A DNA stretch of 57,728 bases from Caulobacter sp. (GCA_019636175.1 JAHBYC010000014.1:1-57728), one strand, 5' to 3'. Positions 13,852-22,505 are shown, counted from the first letter of the stretch. The notes: generated by a model not told the origin, from the sequence alone. Numbers and translations: made by a program.

Positions 13852-16821
13852 ATGACGGCGGGGGCGCCCTGGAGCGTTAAGGGTATCGACCCCAAGGCGA
13901 GAGAGATCGCAAAGGATCTCGCGCGCCGCTCCGGCATGACGCTCGGTGAATGGCTCAACCACATGATCGTCGAGGGCGAGGCGCCCGAGGACGACGCGCC
14001 CTCGTCGGACGACCAGCGCGGCTGGACCGATCCCACCATTCTGGAAACCCCTCGCGCCGACGCCCCGGCCCGCTATGAGGCCGTGCAGCATCCGGCCGAC
14101 GAGGTCGGCAAGGTGGCCGACGCCATCGAGCGGCTGACAGCGCGTATCGAGGCCGCCGAGCAGCGCTCCACTCTGGCTATCAGCGGCATCGACCAGTCCG
14201 TGCGCGGCGCCCTGTCCCGACTGGAAGGCGCCGAACGCGAGCAGAACTCCGTGGCCGCCCGCTTCGAGGGCGCGGTGGACGAGCTGAAGACCGAACAGGC
14301 CCGCGCCCTGGAACGGCTTCGCCGCATTGAGGCCGAGGCCGCGGGGCCGCGTTCCGCCGACGCCCTGAAGGCGCTCGAAGGCTCGGTCGGCAAGGTGGCC
14401 GGTCACGTCTATGACGCCGAGGCGCGGACCCGCGACGCCCTGGCCGCCATGGAAGGCAAGATCGCCGCCATCGAGGCCGCGGCGGCGACGCCCGTCGAGA
14501 TGCCCGAGCTGCCGGACGCCGGCATCCTGGCCGATGAGGTCGTGGCCCGGGTGGCCGGCCGGCTGGAGACCGCCGAGGCCCGCACCAACGAGGCGATCCG
14601 CGATCTCGGCTTCAGCTTCGTCAAGCTGGACGGTCGGCTGCGCAAGATCGAGGGGGCCGACAACACCGCCGCCCTGCAGACCCTGTCGCACACCCTGAAC
14701 AACCGCCTGGAAGATGTCCGGCGCGAGATGGCCCAGAGCCTGCGCCAGATGTCCGACAGCCGCTTCGACCGGGTTGAGCACAAGCTGTCGGAAATGACCG
14801 CCCATGTGCAGGCCGCTGAACAGCGCTCGGCGATGGCGATCGAACGTATGGGCCGGGAGATGGTCAGCATGGCCGACAATCTCAGTCGCCGGGTTCAGTC
14901 GGTCGAGGGGCGCAGCGCCCAGGCCGTGGAACAGGTCGGCAGCGAGGTTTCCCGCATCGCGGGGCTGGTGGAGCAGCGCCTGGCGCACAACGATGGCTCC
15001 CAGGCCCAGGCGCTGGAGAAGCTGGGATCGGAGATCGCCCGCATCACCGAGCGGCTGGCCGAGCGCATCGCCAACAGCGAGCGGCGCAGCGCCCAGGCAA
15101 TCGACGACGTCGGCGAGCAGGTGGCCCGCGTCACCGAACGGATCAGCCAGCGGCAGGAGCGGGCCTCGACCGATCTGGCCGAGCGCATCCGCCAGAGCGA
15201 GGAGCGCACCGCCCGCCTGCTGGACGAGGCGCGCGAGAAAATCGACGCCAGCATGACCAACGCCACCCGGCGGCTGGTCGATCAGGTGTCGCAGCCGGCG
15301 CCGGCGCCCAGCCCGCCGCCGGTCGCTCCGGCCGTGCGGCAGCCCGAGCCGACGATGGATCCCTTCGCGCCCGATCCCTTCGCTTCCCGCGGCCAGGCCA
15401 TCCCGGAAGACACCTTCCAGCCCCGCGCGTTCGGGGCCGACGCCGGCTTCGGGGCCGCCGAGCCTGGTTTCGAGGCCGATGACTTCCCGGCGCGGGACGA
15501 GGGACCGGCGCCCTTCTCCGATGACGATTTCGACGCGGCCGATGAGTTCGTCGCCCTGTCCGACGATGCCGACGGAGTCGAGGCCGATCCCGAGCCGGTG
15601 TTCGAGGCGCCGTCCGCGGCGCGCCCGCTGAGCACGCGGGAGGTGATCGAACAGGCTCGCGCCGCGGCCCGGGTCGGCGGGGCCAGCGAGGCCAAGCCGT
15701 CCGCAAAGTCTTCCGGCAAGGCGCCCGGCCGAAGCCTCTTCGGAACCAAGGAAAAGGCTCCGAAGAAGCGCGCCAGCTCCGCCATGACGACCGCTCTGGC
15801 CGTCACCGGCGTGCTGGCCTTCTCCGGCGTGGGCCTGGTGGGCTGGAGCCTGATGAACGCCGGCAAGGGCGACGGCTCGGTCGACCGCATCGCCAAGGCC
15901 CTGAAGCTGCGCGAAGCCGATCGCAAGGAGATCATGACGGCGGAGGCGGACACCACGCCGTCCCAAGCGATCGAGCCCCGCGTCGCCATGGCGGTCACCG
16001 AAACGAGCCCCGAGACCTCGGCCGAACCCTCGACGACTGAAATTCCGGCCCCGGCGGCGGCGGCGCCCGTGACGCCGGCCAGTCTCTATGCCGACGCGGT
16101 CCGGAGGCTGGAAGCCAAGCAGAAGGGCGGCCTCGAGGACCTGCGCAAGGCCGCAAACCAGGGCTATGCCCCGGCCCAGTTCTATCTCGCCAAGCTCTAT
16201 GAGAACGGCGAGGGGGGCGTTTCGAAGGATATGGCCGAGGCCCGCCGCTGGACCGAGCGCGCCGCCCAGGGCGGCGACCGCAAGGCCATGCACAACCTGG
16301 GTCTCTACAACTACGACGGCGTCGGCGGCCCGAAGAACCAGACCGCCGCGGCGCAGTGGTTCCGCCGGGCGGCGGACCTGGGCCTGACTGACAGCCAGTA
16401 TAATCTGGGCAAGATCTACGAGATCGGCGCCGGGGTGACCCAGAACAGCGCCGAGGCCTACAAGTGGTATCTGATCGCCGCCAAGGCCGGCGACGCCGAG
16501 GCCCGCTCCAGCGCGGAGACCATCCGCGCCAGCCTCAGCCCTGATTCCAGAGCGGTCGCCGAGCGGGCCGCCGCCGGCTATCGCGCAGCCGCGCCCAATC
16601 CGTCGGCCCAGGCGCAACTTTCGGGGGACCCGGCCGGCGGCGCGGCCAGCAAGGCGCAGCGGGCGCTGTCGCGTCTGGGCTATTACCAGGGGCCGCAGGA
16701 CGGTCGGTCCTCGCCGGCCCTGGTGGGGGCGATCAAGGCCTATCAGCGGGATCAGAACCTGCCGGCCACGGGCGCGCTGGACGCGCAGACCTCGGCCAGC
16801 CTGGCGATCTACGCGCAGTAG
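13852..16821 (+). CDS. podJ: PodJ-like polar organelle development / localization factor
   Basis: 989 residues (Caulobacter PodJ is 974). The N-terminus MTAGAPWSVKGIDPKAREIA then KDLARRSGMTLGEWLNHMIV is the hallmark start of the family, so 13852 is preferred to the upstream 13822. A very long coiled-coil region follows (about residues 75-490, repeated AEQRS..AI..M/V blocks), then an acidic Pro-rich linker. One transmembrane helix lies at about 645-667. The periplasmic part has Sel1/TPR repeats (about 743-890, e.g. GYAPAQFYLAKLYENGEGGV and AMHNLGLYNYDGVGG) and a C-terminal peptidoglycan-binding domain (about 930-989, ALSRLGYYQGPQDGR). It organises pole-specific signalling and pili. Known CtrA/GcrA-type control is consistent with sites upstream. 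Confidence 0.87.
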   Translation: MTAGAPWSVKGIDPKAREIAKDLARRSGMTLGEWLNHMIVEGEAPEDDAPSSDDQRGWTDPTILETPRADAPARYEAVQHPADEVGKVADAIERLTARIEAAEQRSTLAISGIDQSVRGALSRLEGAEREQNSVAARFEGAVDELKTEQARALERLRRIEAEAAGPRSADALKALEGSVGKVAGHVYDAEARTRDALAAMEGKIAAIEAAAATPVEMPELPDAGILADEVVARVAGRLETAEARTNEAIRDLGFSFVKLDGRLRKIEGADNTAALQTLSHTLNNRLEDVRREMAQSLRQMSDSRFDRVEHKLSEMTAHVQAAEQRSAMAIERMGREMVSMADNLSRRVQSVEGRSAQAVEQVGSEVSRIAGLVEQRLAHNDGSQAQALEKLGSEIARITERLAERIANSERRSAQAIDDVGEQVARVTERISQRQERASTDLAERIRQSEERTARLLDEAREKIDASMTNATRRLVDQVSQPAPAPSPPPVAPAVRQPEPTMDPFAPDPFASRGQAIPEDTFQPRAFGADAGFGAAEPGFEADDFPARDEGPAPFSDDDFDAADEFVALSDDADGVEADPEPVFEAPSAARPLSTREVIEQARAAARVGGASEAKPSAKSSGKAPGRSLFGTKEKAPKKRASSAMTTALAVTGVLAFSGVGLVGWSLMNAGKGDGSVDRIAKALKLREADRKEIMTAEADTTPSQAIEPRVAMAVTETSPETSAEPSTTEIPAPAAAAPVTPASLYADAVRRLEAKQKGGLEDLRKAANQGYAPAQFYLAKLYENGEGGVSKDMAEARRWTERAAQGGDRKAMHNLGLYNYDGVGGPKNQTAAAQWFRRAADLGLTDSQYNLGKIYEIGAGVTQNSAEAYKWYLIAAKAGDAEARSSAETIRASLSPDSRAVAERAAAGYRAAAPNPSAQAQLSGDPAGGAASKAQRALSRLGYYQGPQDGRSSPALVGAIKAYQRDQNLPATGALDAQTSASLAIYAQ

Positions 16822-16941
16822 AGCTCTCGCAGTCGTGGCGGCGTGGCGCGGGAAGCACGATCCGGGTGCAGCCTGCCGCGAAAGGACAGTTTAGGCCGCC
16901 CGCCGCCTATGAACCGCGGGCCGATGCGAGCTAGGTAAGGC

Positions 16942-17862
16942 GTGGATCTGTATCTCCCGATCGCCGAGGTTTCGGTCAACGCGCCCTTGCTGGTGGCGCT
17001 TGGAGCGGCTGTCGGATTCATCTCCGGCCTGTTCGGCATCGGCGGCGGGTTCCTGATGACTCCCGTGCTGGTGTTTCTGGGCATTCCGCCGACGGTCGCG
17101 GTGGCCAGCGAGTCCAACCACGTCGCCGCCAGCTCGGTCTCCAGCGTCATCGCCTACAGCCGCCGACGCGCGGTCGACTTCAGGATGGGGGCCGTCCTGG
17201 CCAGCGGCGGCGTTGTTGGGGCCATCATTGGCGTCGAGGTGTTTCGCTTCCTGCTGCTGCTGGGCCAGGCCGACCTGGTGGTTTCGGTCTCCTACCTGCT
17301 GTTTCTGGGCGCCATCGGCAGCCTGATGCTGTGGGAGTCCCTGGGCACGGTGCTGCGGCGGCGGCGTGGAGAGATGCCCAAGCCGCGACGGGACCGCCGG
17401 CCAATGTGGCTCTACGCCCTGCCGCTCAAGGTCAGGTTCCCCCGCTCGCGGCTGTACATCAGCATCATTCCGCCGATTGTCCTGGGTCTTGGCGTCGGCA
17501 TCCTGTCGGCGATCATGGGGATCGGGGGCGGGTTTATCCTGGTTCCGGCGATGATCTACATCCTGCGGATGCCGGCGGGGGTGGTGGTCGGCACCAGCCT
17601 GTTCCAGATCATCATTACCACTTCGCTTACCAGCATGCTGCAGGCGGGCCGCAACCAGACCGTCGACATCGTCCTCTCGACCCTGCTGCTGATCGGCGGG
17701 GTGCTTGGCGCGCAGCTGGGCGCCCGGGCCTCTGCGCGGTTCCGGGCCGAGGAGTTGCGGGCCATCCTGGCGCTGATCGTGCTGCTGGTCGGCCTGCGGA
17801 TGGGCCTCAGCCTGTTCATCAATCCGGACGATCCCTTCGTCATCCTGTCGGGAGCCGGATGA
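16942..17862 (+). CDS. Sulfite exporter TauE/SafE family membrane protein
   Basis: 306 residues starting with GTG (16942). It has about eight transmembrane helices in two homologous halves, each marked by a glycine motif: LFGIGGGFLMTPVLVFLGIP (about residues 31-50) and IMGIGGGFILVPAMIYILRM (about 192-211). The family exports sulfite/sulfonates or other organic anions across the inner membrane. The gene overlaps the TIGR02186 gene by ATGA, the usual partner arrangement in alphaproteobacteria. Confidence 0.93.
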   Translation: MDLYLPIAEVSVNAPLLVALGAAVGFISGLFGIGGGFLMTPVLVFLGIPPTVAVASESNHVAASSVSSVIAYSRRRAVDFRMGAVLASGGVVGAIIGVEVFRFLLLLGQADLVVSVSYLLFLGAIGSLMLWESLGTVLRRRRGEMPKPRRDRRPMWLYALPLKVRFPRSRLYISIIPPIVLGLGVGILSAIMGIGGGFILVPAMIYILRMPAGVVVGTSLFQIIITTSLTSMLQAGRNQTVDIVLSTLLLIGGVLGAQLGARASARFRAEELRAILALIVLLVGLRMGLSLFINPDDPFVILSGAG

Positions 17863-18626
17863 TGGCCGAGATGCCCGCCGTTGAGACGCCGCAAGCCCAG
17901 GTCTCCGCCGTCCTGACCCAGTCCGAGGTCAAGGTGACCTCCGGTTTTCGCGGGGTGACCATCTCCGTCTATGGCGCGGTGTTCGATCCCGAGGGCAAGC
18001 CGGCCGATGTGGTGGTCACCCTGCGCGGGCCGGACCAGCCGGTGCGGATCGCCCGCAAGGTGCGCATCGCCGGGGTCTGGCTGAACAGCCGGCCGGTCGT
18101 GTTTCAGGGCGCGCCCGGCTACTACCACGTCTCCTCGTCCCGGACGCTGAACGATCTTGGCCGGTTCGCCGCCCTGCGCCAGCTGGGCCTTGGCATCGAT
18201 CACCTCGCCATCGCAGCCCCGGCGGAACGGCGCACCGAGACCCGCTATGGCATCCGCGACATGGTCGTCAGCAGCCTGGGCGCCGACTATTACGACTGGC
18301 GCAGCGCGGTGGTGCGGCTGAAAGCGGCGGGCGGACTTTACGCGGCCGACGAGAGGGGCGTGCGGTTTGTCGACAAGGGCCTGTTCCGGGCCGATATCCA
18401 GCTGCCGGCTGGCGCGCCCACGGGCCGCTACCAGGCCCAGATCGTGCTGTTCCAGGATGGCCAGCCGGTCTCGGTGCGCGAGCGGGTGCTGACGGTGGAA
18501 AAGGCCGGGGCCGAGCGGGCCCTCTATCTGTTCGCCCATGAGCGGCCCTGGCTCTATGGGCTGGTGTCGGTGATCATCGCCCTGGGCGCCGGCTGGCTGG
18601 CCTCAAGGCTGTTCCGCCGAAGCTAG
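17859..18626 (+). CDS. TIGR02186 family membrane-anchored protein
   Basis: 255 residues. The start is ATG at 17859, overlapping the TauE/SafE stop (ATGA). The extracytoplasmic beta-rich domain contains VTSGFRGVTISVYGAVFDPE and GYYHVSSSRTLNDLGRFAAL, the C-terminal beta domain contains LFRADIQLPAGAPTGRYQAQ, and a single transmembrane helix (LYGLVSVIIALGAGWLASRL) sits near the C-terminus. There is no clear N-terminal signal peptide in this frame; the short AVETPQAQV start is unusual for the family. It is presumed to work with the transporter. Its TAG stop is the first CTAG of the repeat element at 18623. Confidence 0.85.
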   Translation: MMAEMPAVETPQAQVSAVLTQSEVKVTSGFRGVTISVYGAVFDPEGKPADVVVTLRGPDQPVRIARKVRIAGVWLNSRPVVFQGAPGYYHVSSSRTLNDLGRFAALRQLGLGIDHLAIAAPAERRTETRYGIRDMVVSSLGADYYDWRSAVVRLKAAGGLYAADERGVRFVDKGLFRADIQLPAGAPTGRYQAQIVLFQDGQPVSVRERVLTVEKAGAERALYLFAHERPWLYGLVSVIIALGAGWLASRLFRRS

Positions 18627-18740
18627 ACCCTTTCATGTTTTGATGTACGCATCAAAACCTGATCAAAAGGGTCTAGAATCAAACATTTAGAGCATGTTCG
18701 GGCGGGCGAACCGCGTACACTTCGCCCTGACATGCTCTAG
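18623..18740. repeat. CTAG-bounded double-hairpin element, copy 1
   Basis: Bounded by CTAG at both ends. Hairpin 1: outer arms TAGACCCTTT/AAAGGGTCTA and inner arms GTTTTGATG/CATCAAAAC. Linker: GAATCAAACATT. Hairpin 2: TAGAGCATGT/ACATGCTCTA with an inner CGGGCG/CGCCC. It lies between convergent genes. The left CTAG contains the stop of the TIGR02186 gene (TAG 18624-18626) and the right CTAG contains the stop of pdeM (CTA 18737-18739 on the plus strand). Copy 3 (50778) is almost identical; copy 2 (22395) has other arm sequences but the same architecture. Confidence 0.88.
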
Positions 18741-19462
18741 TCGCCGCCGAGCATCGACCAGCTGAGCGGATGGGCGCGGTCCTTGCCGAGAGCCACGGCC
18801 AGGGGCGGGCCGGTGAACATGCCTGCATAGGCCTTGTCGCGGATGTTGAGGCCCCCGGCATAGGCGCCGAAGGCCGGCAGGATGACCCGCTCCCCATCCG
18901 TCACAAAGCAGCGCCGCCGCACGGCCCGGCCGCGACCCAGCAGGCGGGCGCAGGGGTGCAGGTGGCCGGCGACCTCTCCGGCCTGGCGACCGGCAAGGGG
19001 CTCGTGTCGCAGGATCAGGCGGCCGATGGCGATCTCGTCGGCCAGGTCGCCCGGCAGGTCCCTTGGCCCGTCGGCGTCGTGGTTGCCGACGACCCAGATC
19101 AGCCGGCGCCCGCGCGCCAGGCCGGCGATGCGGCCGGCGTGGGCGCCGGCCAGGCGGTCCTCGGCTCGGCTGTCGTGGAAACTGTCGCCCAGCAGGACCA
19201 CCGTGCGGGCGGCGGTCGCGTCGATCTCCGCCTCCAGTCGACGCAAGGTCTCGGCGGTGTCGTAGGGCGGCAGCAGCTGGCCGCGCTCGGCATAGGCGCT
19301 GCCCTTCTCGAAATGCAGGTCGGCGACGATCAGCATGCCTTCGTCGGCCAGCCAAAGGGCGCCGGACGGCCGCATGACCGCCGGCTGTCCATTGATCGCC
19401 ATGGCCACCCCGCCGCAGGGGCTCTGGGCGAAAAGACGTTCCTTCAGGGCGGCGGCGTTCAA
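18737..19462 (-). CDS. pdeM: Ligase-associated DNA damage response endonuclease PdeM
   Basis: 241-residue metallophosphatase-fold protein. The metal-ligand motifs are in order: VADLHFEKG (Asp/His, about 47-55), LLGDSFHD (about 90-97), VVGNHD (about 124-129), RHEP (about 152-155) and GHLHP (about 166-170). In the family, PdeM is one of four genes (exonuclease, ATP-dependent ligase, DEXH helicase, PdeM). Here it overlaps the helicase stop by 4 nt (ATGA), so the two are co-transcribed. Confidence 0.93.
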   Translation of the reverse strand: MNAAALKERLFAQSPCGGVAMAINGQPAVMRPSGALWLADEGMLIVADLHFEKGSAYAERGQLLPPYDTAETLRRLEAEIDATAARTVVLLGDSFHDSRAEDRLAGAHAGRIAGLARGRRLIWVVGNHDADGPRDLPGDLADEIAIGRLILRHEPLAGRQAGEVAGHLHPCARLLGRGRAVRRRCFVTDGERVILPAFGAYAGGLNIRDKAYAGMFTGPPLAVALGKDRAHPLSWSMLGGD

Positions 19463-21960
19463 GACAGGGCCTCGGCGATCAGGTCATCGGCGGCCTCGGC
19501 GAGAATCATCTCGGCGGCGTCGCCCTCGACCCGTTCCTTGCCGATTTCCAGCAGGATGGGAACGGCGAAGGGCGAAACGTGATCGAGCGGCGCGTGCAGG
19601 ATGGCGCCCTTGATCCGGGCCAGCATCTGGCCGACCCGGGCGACGTCGATCATGCCGCTGGCCGCGTCGGCGCGGGCGCAGCGCAGCAACAGATGGTCGG
19701 GCTGGTGGCGGCGCAGCACGTCGTGGATCAGGTCAGTGGAGAAGGTGACCTGGCGGCCCGACTTCTCGCCGCCGGGACTGCGCCGCTCGATCAGGCCGGA
19801 GATCAGCGCGCAGTTCTTGAAGGCGCGCTTCATCATGAAACTCTCGTCCAGCCAGGCCTCCAGGTCGTCGCCCAGCATGTCCTGGTCAAACAGGGCGCCA
19901 TGGTCGATGTCGTCCATGGGTTTGAGCGCCCAGATCGCCATCGCGTAGTCGTTGACCACAAAGCCCAGCGGGCCGACGCCGAGCCGGTCCAGCCGCCGGG
20001 TCAGCAGCATCGCCAGGGTGGTGTGCGCCAGCCGCCCCTCGAACGGATAGCAGACCAGGAAGTGCCGGCGGCCTCGTGAAAAGGTCTCCAGAAGCATCTG
20101 ATCCGACGAGGGAATCTTCGACTTGTCCTGCTGCACCATCAGCCATTCGCGGACATCGTCGGGCAGGTCGCGCCAGCTGTCAGGGTCCGACATCATCCGC
20201 CGCACCTTGGCGGCCAGGAAGGTGGAGATGGCGAACTTGCTGCCGCCCCAGCTGGGCAGCTTGGGGTCGTCGCCGTGGCCCGGGGTGACCAGGGCGTCGG
20301 TCGCGGTGATGCCCTGCAGCCGCCAGACGCCGCCGGCGAAGATGAAGGTGTCGCCGGGCTCCAGCATCTCCAGATACCCTTCCTCGACCTCGCCGATCTT
20401 GCGGCCGGGCTGGCCGCGTCGGCCCGCCAGGCGGATGTTGAGCACCGCCGGAGAGAGGATGGCGCCGACGTTCATGCGATGACGCTGGGCGACCTGGGCG
20501 GTGCGCACCCGCCAGAGGCCGTCCTGGCCCTGGACGATGCGCCGGAAGCGATCATAGGTGCGCAGGGCGTAGCCGCCGGTGGAGACGAATTCGACGACCG
20601 CCTCGAAATCCTCCCAGGCGAGGTCACGGTAGGGGCCGGCCCCGCGGATCTCGTCATACAGCGAGAGCAGGTCGAAGGGCTCTGAAATGGCGCAGCCCAT
20701 GACGTGCTGGGCCAAGACATCGAGGGCGCCGGTCCGGGGAATTTCGGCGTCGAAGGCGTTTTCGGCGATGGCCTCCCGGGCCGCCTCGCATTCCAGCACC
20801 TCGAAGCGGTTGGCGGGGACGAAAATGGCCTTCGACGGCTCGTCCAGCCGGTGATTGGCCCGGCCGATCCGCTGCACCATCCGCGAGGCGCCCTTCGGCG
20901 CGGCCAGCTGGATGACCAGGTCGACGTCGCCCCAGTCGATCCCGAGGTCGAGGGTCGAGGTGCAGACCACCGCGCGCAGATGGCCCCGCGCCATCGCCGC
21001 CTCGACCTTGCGCCTCTGCTCGGCGGCCAGGCTGCCGTGGTGCAGGGCGATGGGCAGGCTCTCGTCGTTCAGCTTCCACAGTTCCTGAAAGGCGAACTCG
21101 GCCTGGAAGCGCGTGTTGACGAAGATCAGCGAGGTGCGGTGGCGTTTGATCACCTCATAGACGTCGTTCATGGCGTGCTGGGCCGTGTGTCCCGCCCAGG
21201 GCACCCGGCCCTCCGAGATCAGCACCTCGACGCGGGGCAGGGGCCCCGGCGGACCGCGCACCAGACGGACGGCGTCGGCGGGGTCAGCCAATCCTCCTCC
21301 GTCGCGAAGCGGCGGGGGAGGATTGGGGGGCGTTGGGCTCAGCCAGCGGCGGATGACGTCGGGGTCGTCGACGGTCGCCGACAGGCCGACGCGCCGCATG
21401 GTTGGGGCGAACTGCTGCAGGCGGGCGAGGTCGAGCGCCAGCAGATCGCCGCGCTTGGAGGGCCAGAGGGAATGCACCTCGTCGATGATCACGCAGCGCA
21501 GGTCCTCGAAATAGCGCCGGGCCCCCTCCCAGGCGCAGAACAGCGCCAGCTGCTCGGGCGTGGTCAGCAGGATGTCGGGCGGCTTGATCCGCTGGCGCTG
21601 CTTGCGCGCCTCGCCGGTGTCGCCGGTGCGGGACTCGGCGACGATGTTCAGCCCCATCTGGCTGATCGGGGTCATCAGGTTGCGCTCGACATCGACGGCC
21701 AGCGCCTTGAGGGGCGAGATGTAGAGGGTGTGGACCCCGCGCGGGGTGTTGGGCGCCGGCCGCTCGGCAAGCTCGATCAGGCTGGGCAGGAACCCGGCCA
21801 GGGTCTTGCCGCCGCCGGTGGGCGCGATCAGCAGGGCGTGCCGGTCGGCCCGCGCCGCCGCCACCATCTCCAGCTGATGGGTGCGGGGCGCCCAGCCCCG
21901 TCCGGCGAACCAGGCTTCGAAGCGGTCAGGGAGGAGCGCGGGGGGCGCGGCGGCGTCCAT
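19459..21960 (-). CDS. Ligase-associated DNA damage response DEXH-box helicase (Lhr-like)
   Basis: 833 residues. The start at 21960 (MDAAAPPALLPDRFEAWFAG) matches family openings; longer in-frame readings overlap DUF4180. Motif I is APTGGGKTLAGFLPSLIELA (about 46-65), motif II is VIIDEVHSLWPSKRGDLLAL, motif III is GLSATVDDP, and motif VI is MVQRIGRANHRLDEPSKAIF. The Lhr-like C-terminal domains follow (DTFIFAGGVWRLQGI, GRRHFLVCYPFEGRLAH). A 39-bp palindrome is inserted in frame at 21288-21326, giving PPNPPPPLRDGGGLADPAD at about residues 208-229, a loop between motif III and motif IV. It is upstream of and overlaps pdeM. Confidence 0.92.
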   Translation of the reverse strand: MDAAAPPALLPDRFEAWFAGRGWAPRTHQLEMVAAARADRHALLIAPTGGGKTLAGFLPSLIELAERPAPNTPRGVHTLYISPLKALAVDVERNLMTPISQMGLNIVAESRTGDTGEARKQRQRIKPPDILLTTPEQLALFCAWEGARRYFEDLRCVIIDEVHSLWPSKRGDLLALDLARLQQFAPTMRRVGLSATVDDPDVIRRWLSPTPPNPPPPLRDGGGLADPADAVRLVRGPPGPLPRVEVLISEGRVPWAGHTAQHAMNDVYEVIKRHRTSLIFVNTRFQAEFAFQELWKLNDESLPIALHHGSLAAEQRRKVEAAMARGHLRAVVCTSTLDLGIDWGDVDLVIQLAAPKGASRMVQRIGRANHRLDEPSKAIFVPANRFEVLECEAAREAIAENAFDAEIPRTGALDVLAQHVMGCAISEPFDLLSLYDEIRGAGPYRDLAWEDFEAVVEFVSTGGYALRTYDRFRRIVQGQDGLWRVRTAQVAQRHRMNVGAILSPAVLNIRLAGRRGQPGRKIGEVEEGYLEMLEPGDTFIFAGGVWRLQGITATDALVTPGHGDDPKLPSWGGSKFAISTFLAAKVRRMMSDPDSWRDLPDDVREWLMVQQDKSKIPSSDQMLLETFSRGRRHFLVCYPFEGRLAHTTLAMLLTRRLDRLGVGPLGFVVNDYAMAIWALKPMDDIDHGALFDQDMLGDDLEAWLDESFMMKRAFKNCALISGLIERRSPGGEKSGRQVTFSTDLIHDVLRRHQPDHLLLRCARADAASGMIDVARVGQMLARIKGAILHAPLDHVSPFAVPILLEIGKERVEGDAAEMILAEAADDLIAEALS
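21288..21326. repeat. Palindromic repeat inside the DEXH helicase coding sequence
   Basis: Left arm CCAATCCTCCTCCGTCGC (21288-21305), loop GAA, right arm GCGGCGGGGGAGGATTGG (21309-21326). 16 of 18 positions pair by Watson-Crick rules and the other two would be G-U in RNA. The length is 39 bp, a multiple of three, so the frame is kept. It resembles the short GC-rich extragenic palindromes found between genes elsewhere in this window. Confidence 0.75.
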
Positions 21961-22029
21961 TTCCGCGATATAGCATGTTCCCGTTCTGTTTCGAGCGCAT
22001 CTGTTAGGATGGCGCCGATGGAGGTCGAT

Positions 22030-22398
22030 ATGGACGAGATCAGGGACATTGCCGGGGTGACGGTTCTGATGGCGGCGGCGGACGGACCGCCGGTCGCCAC
22101 CGAAGGCGATGCGACCGACCTGATCGGCGAGGCCCTGGGCGGCCGGGCGGAGATGATCGTCATGCCGGTAGCCCGGCTGCACCCCGATTTCCTGGATCTG
22201 TCCACGCGCATGGCCGGCCTGGTGATCCAGAAGTTCACCAACTACCGCCTGCGCGCCGCCATCCTGGGCGATATCGGCGCGTTCCTCGACCGCAGCGAGG
22301 CCTTGCGGGCCTTTGTGGTGGAATCCAACCGGGGCCAGGGGCTTTGGTTCGTCGCCGACGAGGCGGCGCTGGCGGCGCGCCTTCGGACAGACGGCTAG
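22030..22398 (+). CDS. DUF4180 domain-containing protein
   Basis: 122 residues. The start is set at 22030 (MDEIRDIAGVTVLMAAADGP) because GGAGG at 22020-22024 is 5 bases upstream; 22009 and 22018 are alternatives in the same frame. IGEALGGRAEMIVMPVARLH, PDFLDLSTRMAGLVIQKFTN and FVVESNRGQGLWFVADEAAL match the single-domain DUF4180 family, which has no established function. It is divergent from the helicase gene and its TAG stop is the first CTAG of repeat copy 2. Confidence 0.85.
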   Translation: MDEIRDIAGVTVLMAAADGPPVATEGDATDLIGEALGGRAEMIVMPVARLHPDFLDLSTRMAGLVIQKFTNYRLRAAILGDIGAFLDRSEALRAFVVESNRGQGLWFVADEAALAARLRTDG

Positions 22399-22505
22399 AG
22401 CCTGTTCCCTTTTGGCGGCCCGCCAAAAGGGTAAAACAGGCTCTAAACTAAACATTTAGAGCACGATGCGATTAGACGGTTCCGTCTAATCGCATCGTGC
22501 TCTAG
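22395..22505. repeat. CTAG-bounded double-hairpin element, copy 2 (divergent arms)
   Basis: Hairpin 1: TAGAGCCTGTT/AACAGGCTCTA enclosing CCCTTTTGGCGG/CCGCCAAAAGGG. Linker AACTAAACATT. Hairpin 2: TAGAGCACGATGCGATTAGA.../...CATCGTGCTCTA, a perfect stem of 23 bp with loop TT. The arm sequences differ from copies 1 and 3 on both sides of each stem, so pairing is kept by compensating changes while the linker and the CTAG ends are conserved. The left CTAG holds the DUF4180 stop; the right end is 12 bp before the esterase stop. Confidence 0.85.

Noticed and set aside
13684-16617. A 977-codon open frame on the minus strand opposite podJ
   Set aside because: It is a shadow of the high-GC codon usage of podJ; no recognised motifs, and podJ has a complete domain order on the plus strand.
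19459-21960. Possible frameshift in the helicase at the Pro/Gly-rich loop
   Set aside because: The palindrome is 39 bp, the frame is kept, and motifs on both sides are in order.
20704-22029. Long plus-strand open frame leading into the DUF4180 gene
   Set aside because: Antisense to the helicase with low-complexity residues; only the last 122 codons match a family and have a ribosome-binding site.
21961-22455. N-terminal extension of the helicase
   Set aside because: It overlaps the DUF4180 gene and lacks family similarity; MDAAAPPALLPDRF is the expected family start.
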